DNA of 64,000 bases. It comes from Plasmopara viticola. Taxonomy: Eukaryota > Oomycota > Peronosporomycetes > Peronosporales > Peronosporaceae. The stretch is taken from NCBI GenBank assembly GCA_001695595.3, contig MBPM02000051.1, positions 372,001-436,000 of the forward strand, given 5' to 3'. How positions within the stretch are numbered: the first letter of the stretch is position 1; each line of letters starts with the position of its first letter. Of this stretch, positions 57,461 to 64,000 are shown piece after piece. The position numbers and the translations under genes are program-made. The notes under the pieces are model-generated. The model ran no database searches. It was not told the origin of the DNA and worked only from the letters and a program-made list of their open reading frames with translations.

Positions 57461-60400
57461 TGGCATTGGCAAGCTTGGAGTTGGCCCGGCCTAATTTAGC
57501 GAAATTTTTTATCGGACGGTACGCTCCACATATGCCCACATATATGACCCACTTATACAGCTTGGTTCTTAATTAATGAGGGTAAACATCAAGCAATACG
57601 TCTTCTCTCTACCGAGATGACCACCAAAAGGTGTCTCATGAGCCTCATGAAGGACACGATAATTTAAATTCTTACGATAAGGATCCATTATACATAATGA
57701 GTCATTTTGATCAGTGCAGTACCCAGCTGACCCACTGTCATCAAAAGCTGACGTATTAAAAGCTCGTCGCCCCCCAAAGCTTCCACTGAGCTACACGTCT
57801 ACCATTTCACCCATTCGGCTATAGATTAAAATTGATCCAGACGAGGTCACACTTGTGACATGAGCTCGCTCATTCATCCGGGCAATGTGATAATGCATCA
57901 ATTTAACATTTCTGCTCTCCTGGCTTACATTCTACCTCGAAATAAATTTCGCAGCAACCTTATCATTATCGGCGAGAGATGAAGTGACTGTGCCGCGGTG
58001 CGTATATGTGTACTTCGTAAATGATGTAAAGCCTAGCAAATTGACGATGGCTCAGCAACATCATATTTTATCGTGACTCTTGGTCATAGAAAGTATCATT
58101 TTTTTTGGCGGCCATGCTCTGAAGAGCGATCACTCGATCTAGCTTCTTAGCATCAGTGCGCTAACGATGGCGAACTCTTACGCATAACAGGCGTGCAGGA
58201 ACGGCGCCAGTAACAGTCATGGGTTTTTTTCAATTTACCATGTGTCTCTTGAGACGTGGCTTGGTCACATCCGTGTAACTCGCACTATACCGGTAAAAAA
58301 ACCAGCAAGGCCAAACTACTTGCTCAAGACTTTCCGGATCAATTAAATTGGCCAATCTACAATGATATTGGCCTTAGTAAGTGTCACCAAAAAGACATGA
58401 TCTCCAAAATAGCACCATCTAATCTCTCATTGCGCTAAGAATGCACGTATCTACTTTGACGTTAAGTTTATTTTCGCGAATGCATTCGAGCACTGCTCGT
58501 AAAATAAAACGTGGTGTTTTCGCGCTTGGTCTTCTGTCCTGTGTGTGATTATGGACACAAAATGTCATTAGAGTATGTTTGTAAATACATTCTATAAAGC
58601 CTGAAATGTTGATGTACCAGAAAAATCAAACGTCGCAAGTGCAGTCAAAAGCTCTTAACGTAGGACCTGACACTTATAACAAGCCACTAGGAATACTGTC
58701 TGTTATGTCATTTTCAAATGAGGAATTAACACGCACCGTACATTAGTATTGGGACGGTGGACGCATCAAATTTCATATAGGCGTGTACGATGCGCCACTT
58801 GTCATTTGGCTTTCTGACACAGAATGATGGGTGTGCTAAAGTTTACTTTCTTCTTCGAGTCCTACTTACCTTGTGCTTTGCACGAAAGCATGCGTCAAGA
58901 ACGTTGCATGATTTCTTTGGTGAGGACCACCGCCATTTTACGTAAAAATTCGGCTCGTGATTTTAAGTCAGCTCTATGACGTAGGTGGCAAGGTCAAAAA
59001 CGGATCTAGTGAGACTACACCTTGCTTTTTCTGGCGAAAGGATATAACAAACCTTTTTTTCTTCATAACCTAAGATCCGCTTCGTACTTCAAGTGCCTTC
59101 TTAGTTCCTTTTATTACCTCTTTGTTTAATTTAATCGACTGATCTCTGAACCATTGTTTTGAGTGTGCCGCAAAGCTTTCAAGTCTTTTCGGTCCTATCA
59201 TGAACAACTCACCCAGTCTGATTGCAACATTCACTGAAGTGAACGTTTTGAAATTATCTCATCGTCGCCGTACCGGTATCTTACTATATATAGGTGCATA
59301 GCCTAGCGCTCTCGCCTTTTACCATTATCTCCCTCCACGTATAAAGCGAGATGCCCCGTGTAAAGAACATTTCGGTGTCATATTTGCGTCAACGCTGCCA
59401 TGCCTTAATAATACTGATATCTACAATGACGTCCAGCAAAGTGCTCAATTCATCAAAGCCCTTCCTTTCTGCAGAAACCGCTTCATATGCATCAGAATGA
59501 CAGCGTGCCGAGCGTTTGACCTCAGGCCGACTATGTTACGTCAAAATTTCGCAAATGCGGTCCATAACGAGCGTATATTAATGGGCTGTCACAGTCGTGC
59601 CTATAATAGCTCGAGCTACAGCCAACATATCTTCTATAATATGCCGCAAGTATCACGTGCATTGGCCCGGCTTCGCCTGAGTCAAATTAATTTTTCTCAG
59701 TCATTTCTTGTCGTTGAAACGGAAAAGTATGATTTATTCCTGGTATTGTCGTGGCTAGAAAGCACAAAACCTGGATCAATTGGTGGGGCAAGGCCAAGTT
59801 GCTAATCAATCAATCCTATGCAACAGGACTTTAAATAGTCACTCATTATGCGTTCGGCTTCATCAAAAGAAGCCTGGGCATGCATACTGTCGAGACAAAT
59901 GGAAAAGGTATCGAAGGAGATAATATGTCTTTAAACGCGGGCATCGCGACGTCTGTAAACCTTTGTTTGCGAATTGCAAGGTCTGCTAGTATGCCCATGA
60001 CGCCATCTTGTCCGAAAGAGTATGGTATTTAACACCGTATTCATAAGCAATTTTCAGCCGCTATACTGACTAGAATGCACCATCTTTTAGGTGGCAAACA
60101 AAGCACCGATATGCCCTAGCTTTCGATTCGCCGGAACTGGCCGGCTCTGTGAATGACTCGTTATTTATCTTTATTCCGTCAATTATCCGCTTGTACATGT
60201 AGGGTGACCAATATGGTGTGGAGACCGATGAAAGCGTCCTAAATGACCGCTTTTGGAGCACCACGCGCTTTTTTAAACTTCGTCATTCTTCGGGTCTTTC
60301 TCGTTTGAACCAACGACCCGGAATGAATTTGCCGGATCGACCCATCCTGTCTGCCCACTTATAGCGACGCAACAGTGAGCAACGAACCAATCGACTTTGC

Positions 60401-61350
60401 TATCTTCACCTGCTATTGAGAATCGCCTTATGGTATCGTAATTAACACCCGTTTCATGTGCCCAAAACATACCGCTCGTCAGCAGAGCTTTTAGCCCTGC
60501 CTTGGTAAGCGCGCTTAGTTTCGTGGGCTTGTTTTAAGCCAGTCGGGAAAAATGACAGTCGTTTTGCCAATTTTGGAACAAGTAGGGCAATTTATTGCCT
60601 ATAAAGAATAAATCTCTGTATAGATTATTTGCAATAAAGGCTTTTTAAAATGCACTAATAATCTTGCAACGCTTACTTCGTTGTATGCAACTTCTTGTCA
60701 TGAGCAAAGTAGTTCCCTCTGCAAAGCTTAAAGTATTCTGTACTGGAACGAGATGGCTTGCTCACGTCCGTTTCGAGTAGACAATGGCATAGTCGAAAGA
60801 GAAGCTCAAACGCTTTGGATCCTCCATCAAAGTCAAAGCAGTAGCGTGTTGGAAACTTTTCTTGATGCCTTTAAATCTACCATAATACTGACCTTCCAGC
60901 ACCACTTAATATCCTCTTCGTAAACAAACATGTAGTCTTGGAATGTCCGGGCGAAGCTCGCAATAGTTAAAATCAATGTGCGACTAAATGGATTCACGAC
61001 ACTGGGGTATTTAGTAACATTATAATAACTCGATGCCCTAATTACCGTGAGGGCTATACCCGACATCCTCATTTAGTATCCATCTACTAAATTCAATATC
61101 TTAACAAAGTGAACTTGGCAATCGTGTAAAGCACCGTTCCTATTAAAAAAGAGATTGGGCTGATACTTTTGGACCGTCAAGCTTATCGTAAGCATTTACT
61201 TAGTCAATACGTTCCGCTCTTATTTAGAAGCACGAAAATTCTTCATCAGAGAGGATGCAAATATATCATATAACGAGCCCGTGATATGGCCAGCTTGAAA
61301 TCATGTCTTTCAAAAACACGTGTTTTGTAACTTTTCCACCAGATGCTCAA
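57461..61350. other. Gene desert before LSG1
   Basis: No intact gene is visible. A Gypsy protease remnant lies at 59.69-59.83 kb. Two minus-strand frames at 60070-60264 and 60273-60470 lie close together and look like one broken coding fragment of unknown origin. The right end contains the 3' flank of LSG1. Confidence 0.5.
59690..59830 (+). pseudogene. Second Ty3/Gypsy retropepsin remnant
   Basis: FLVVETEKYDLFLVLSWLES is followed, after a one-base frame change, by KTWINWWGKAK. The two pieces match the end of a Gypsy protease ('YDLILGMPWL...PWIDW'). The nucleotide core CCTGGATCAATTGG matches CCTGGATCGATTGG near 11.98 kb. It is a decayed copy of the same kind of element. Confidence 0.55.
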
Positions 61351-63689
61351 TTACGATCTACGATTCTTCTTCTTGCTCCCTGAATTAATATGAACCCCAA
61401 AAACGCTACTAGAAATATCAGAGTCTTCATATGGATTCTTGTCGCGACCCTTGCGTCCCTTGCGACCATGTTTTTTCAAACGCTTGCTAGTCGCACGCTT
61501 GTCTTCGGTGATAGTGTCAAAGTCCAGATCTTCGTCCGCGGTCGGCTTTATCAAAGGAAAAGTCTCTTCGACACTCCCGCCTTCGTCTCCTTCTAACCCG
61601 GATGAACTTTTGAGGTCGTCTTGACTTTTGGCGAGCTCGTGAATATCGAAGATAGCGGGGTCCGACACATCCGGCGGAGGATGACAGTACAATAGTCGAC
61701 CACTCACGTAGTGTCGCAAGATGTCGCGAGCTGCACGGGACGTATCAGGGCCCCCCTTACCAGTCGTTGCGTAACCGCGATTGCGGGCGTAAGACTAAAT
61801 CAGAATGAGACGGGTGAGTATGATATTCGAAACCGAGTAAAGATAGTGTACACACGCACCTCCAGAAGTGCGTAGATGCCAACTGGATCTGTTTCCTTTG
61901 CCGATTTTGGACCAGCAATTTTAAATCCGTACGTTCGCTCCAACACTCGCTTTGGTATACGATGGCACAAGAGCTGACACGGAGCTGTTGACACAATATT
62001 AGCTATTCGGAACACACATTGCCTGCAACACGATATGCACGTACAAATATGGTCACGTAACTGCGAGATGGGGAGCACACCACAACAGTACATCTCAGCC
62101 TTTGAGTTAACAAAGCTTGGAAAAACAAGACCAGGACAATCACACAACATGATGCGGTCGGACAAGATCATCGTCTACAAGTTGGTAAAGTATGTGTAAA
62201 TCTATCAAGTCGAGCTTTGATACAAAACCTCGAGCAAACCTGAAAGTGCTTGGTTTTTCCAGGGGTGGCTCCTACAGCAACACGCTGAGTCTTGTGCGAG
62301 TAGGTCGACGCACCCAGCAGTGCATTAATTACTGAGCTTTTTCCAACATTGGGAAAACCCACCATCCCGAACTTGATAAGACCCTTGTCCTTCACTCGCA
62401 CACCCACCTCATTGAGAACCTCCGCAGCGATGTTTGTCAAATACTCGAGCAATTCAACGCGAGAGAGCACCGTGTATATACCAGTATCTTCTGTGGCACC
62501 CTTCACGCTTTCTTCTATGGCGTGTGGAACATCCGCAATCTCAATTACTTCGTCAAGGTCGTGGTATTCAAAATCGCTTTGTCTCTGACGCATCTTTTTT
62601 GCCTCTTCATCAATCTCGTTCTGGGCTTCCTTGGCCGAAAAAAAAACAAACTCAATATCATTCTTCGTAAAATAGTCTCCCCACGCAATTCTGCGTACCA
62701 ATTTGACATAAGAAAAAAATTGTTTCGTTATATCACCAAACCAGACAACTTACTGTTGACGCTTGTTAAGAAAGTCAGATTTATTTACGATCAGAAGTGT
62801 ACGCCGAAGCGTCTCTCCTTCCTTTGCATACGCATCCAGATCCTTCGAACTTTAATCAAGAAAAAGTAAATTGCTGCAAGCATAACATTTAAACACTTCA
62901 AAACAATTCGTACCGGTAGAAGAGCGGGTTGCGAGCATCTACAATCTGCACCATAACATCACTTCGCTCGCGAACGTGCCACAGCTGACGCCACACTTCC
63001 AAGTTCTTCTCAAAAGGAGTCACCTCCAGGTGATCAGAAGATGCTTCTAGCCTATTAAGATTCATTATGAACGTCAACACTGCATCGACAAAATCAGCAC
63101 TTCACCCGCTACTCACATAGCAATATCACGACGCCATTCCATAAACTTCTCTTTCTCAAGTCTATTAAGATCCTCAGCTGTCATCGAATTGTTCCATTGG
63201 GGACGACGTGGCACCTTCATCTCCGCAAATGTCATCTCTGGCATCACACTCTTATCTTTTTTTCTGCACAAATTAAGTCCACATAATGTCATTTTGAGAA
63301 CACTCTGCTAGCCGATCAAGGGTTAATAGTCAACGCACTCGACCACCTGTGGACCTGCGTCTACCCCATCGATAAGCAGAATATTTTCTTTTATAGCTGT
63401 AAACTCGCGATTTGCTAGCACAGCACTAGCAAGAAAATCATCCTGCAATCACATATTTAAGATAAGAGCGCGTCGATATCGGTAGCTTGTATTTGCTTCA
63501 ACGCACCAGGGAAGAACCTTCCAAGTACGAGGCAAGGGCCACCGATGCATCGCCGCCATCACGTTCGGATACGTGCTTTCCAGCACTAGAGGCCACATCT
63601 CTCGTACTGATGGACGATGCCTTTGTTTGCTTTCGCATAAGAGCATTGCCCAGTCCGCCCTTCTTAACCTTGGCTCCCGTGCGACCCAT
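61351..63689 (-). CDS. LSG1: Large-subunit GTPase 1 (LSG1)
   Basis: LSG1 is the cytoplasmic circularly permuted GTPase that releases the export adaptor NMD3 from pre-60S ribosomes. Nine minus-strand exons encode 605 residues (human about 658): 63507-63689, 63339-63442, 63117-63263, 62914-63051, 62754-62849, 62240-62690, 62045-62174, 61860-61984 and 61351-61794. The eight introns are 60-75 bp and all GT..AG. The start MGRTGAKVKKGGLGNALMR fits the family. Conserved segments follow in order: EGSSLDDFL, VPRRPQWN, VTPFEKNLEVWRQLW and IVDARNPLFYR. The permuted G motifs are NKSD (213-216), then GFPNVGKSS (Lys340), ATPGKTKHFQ and DCPGL (385-389). Then come RDHISPCQLLCHRIPKRVL and YVSGRLLYCHPPP, and a basic tail. 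The human acidic insert between NKxD and the P-loop is shorter here. The first intron removes one reading of exon 1; choosing donor GTGCGT keeps the conserved SSLDDFL. Confidence 0.94.
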
Positions 63690-63789
63690 TTTTCTTGACT
63701 AACTAATAAAGGTCATTGAATATAAAGTGTGTCCCACATCGTTTGAAATAGCCGTTTTGAGCAGATAGGTACACAATTACAGTGCGTCA
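63690..63789. promoter_or_regulatory. Divergent 100-bp promoter region, LSG1 and right-edge gene
   Basis: Only 100 bp lies between the LSG1 start and the start of the plus-strand gene. An in-frame stop at 63766 limits the plus-strand gene upstream. No defined promoter motif is recognised. Confidence 0.45.
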
Positions 63790-64000
63790 ATGGACATGAC
63801 GCTGACGCTGCGGGGCGATCGGATCCCGTTGCACGATGTGGTGTCTTCCACGTACAATATGGACCATCATGAGCTACTAGTGGCTACTCCTGATGCGCTT
63901 TATTTGTACGGTAAGATGCTCACAACGGGGGGGGACTTATTCGCGACACTGAAGGCGGAGGAGAACACGCAGTACCTGTTTGCTCTACATATATCCTGGG
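63790..64000 (+). CDS. Unidentified protein, 5' part (cut by window edge)
   Basis: An ATG at 63790, after an in-frame stop at 63766, opens a frame that reaches the window edge. It begins MDMTLTLRGDRIPLHDVV and continues ELLVATPDALYLYGKM. The G+C-rich codon use resembles the neighbouring real genes. A strong donor-like site (GTAAGA at 63910) lies inside, so the first exon may end there. I do not recognise the family; the pattern LLVATPDALYLY could be a beta-propeller blade, but this is a guess. Confidence 0.5.
   Translation, partial: MDMTLTLRGDRIPLHDVVSSTYNMDHHELLVATPDALYLYGKMLTTGGDLFATLKAEENTQYLFALHISW

Noticed and set aside
1..64000. RxLR or Crinkler effector genes
   Set aside because: I looked for a signal peptide followed by RxLR-EER or LFLAK motifs in the desert frames and saw none convincing.
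1..64000. CRISPR arrays or prokaryotic defence systems
   Set aside because: No regularly spaced short direct repeats, and the genes are clearly eukaryotic with introns.

Overview
The window looks like nuclear DNA of an oomycete, probably Phytophthora or a downy mildew. The evidence is eukaryotic housekeeping genes with short introns (55-85 bp, GT..AG), compact gene islands separated by long AT-richer, repeat-scarred stretches, and a tandem Cys/His-repeat protein of the type oomycete annotation usually labels 'WRKY19-like'. No ribosomal RNA gene, CRISPR array or bacterial operon was seen. The species assignment is an inference.

Layout. (1) 1-3154: no convincing gene. (2) 3155-10434 (+): NOT1, scaffold of the CCR4-NOT deadenylase, with two N-terminal introns. 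(3) 10435-19504: gene desert with a Ty3/Gypsy protease remnant, a possible Copia remnant and a tRNA-derived SINE with 18-bp target-site duplications (TSDs). (4) 19505-37219: dense island. It holds MED20 (-), a 15-repeat Cys/His protein (+), a small mitochondrial protein fusing a lipoyl domain to a Kgd4-like tail (-), a selenocysteine thioredoxin/glutathione reductase with a candidate SECIS (-), CLP1 (+), a PPR protein (-) and the B-block subunit of TFIIIC (+). Three copies of a LINE-derived retroposon, each with its own TSD, surround the reductase gene. (5) 37220-51405: gene desert with decayed repeats. (6) 51406-52794 (-): an AGC kinase with an N-myristoylation signal. (7) 52795-61350: desert with a three-unit tandem array of tRNA-Glu-like units and a second Gypsy protease remnant. 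(8) 61351-63689 (-): the 60S-maturation GTPase LSG1 in nine exons. (9) 63790-64000 (+): start of an unidentified gene cut by the window edge.

Many gene products act in RNA metabolism: mRNA decay (NOT1), Pol II Mediator (MED20), RNA 3'-end processing or tRNA splicing (CLP1), Pol III initiation (TFIIIC), organellar RNA (PPR) and ribosome export (LSG1). I read this as ordinary housekeeping clustering, not an operon. Several pairs are divergent: MED20/Cys-His repeat protein, TrxR/CLP1, PPR/TFIIIC and LSG1/right-edge gene.

The most novel items are the lipoyl-Kgd4 fusion, the Sec-containing reductase with Grx-like domain and SECIS, the LINE-derived short element family with shared internal deletions, and the tRNA-Glu-like tandem array. 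All exon boundaries were placed by eye from splice signals, reading frame and recalled family sequences; transcript data would be needed to fix them.
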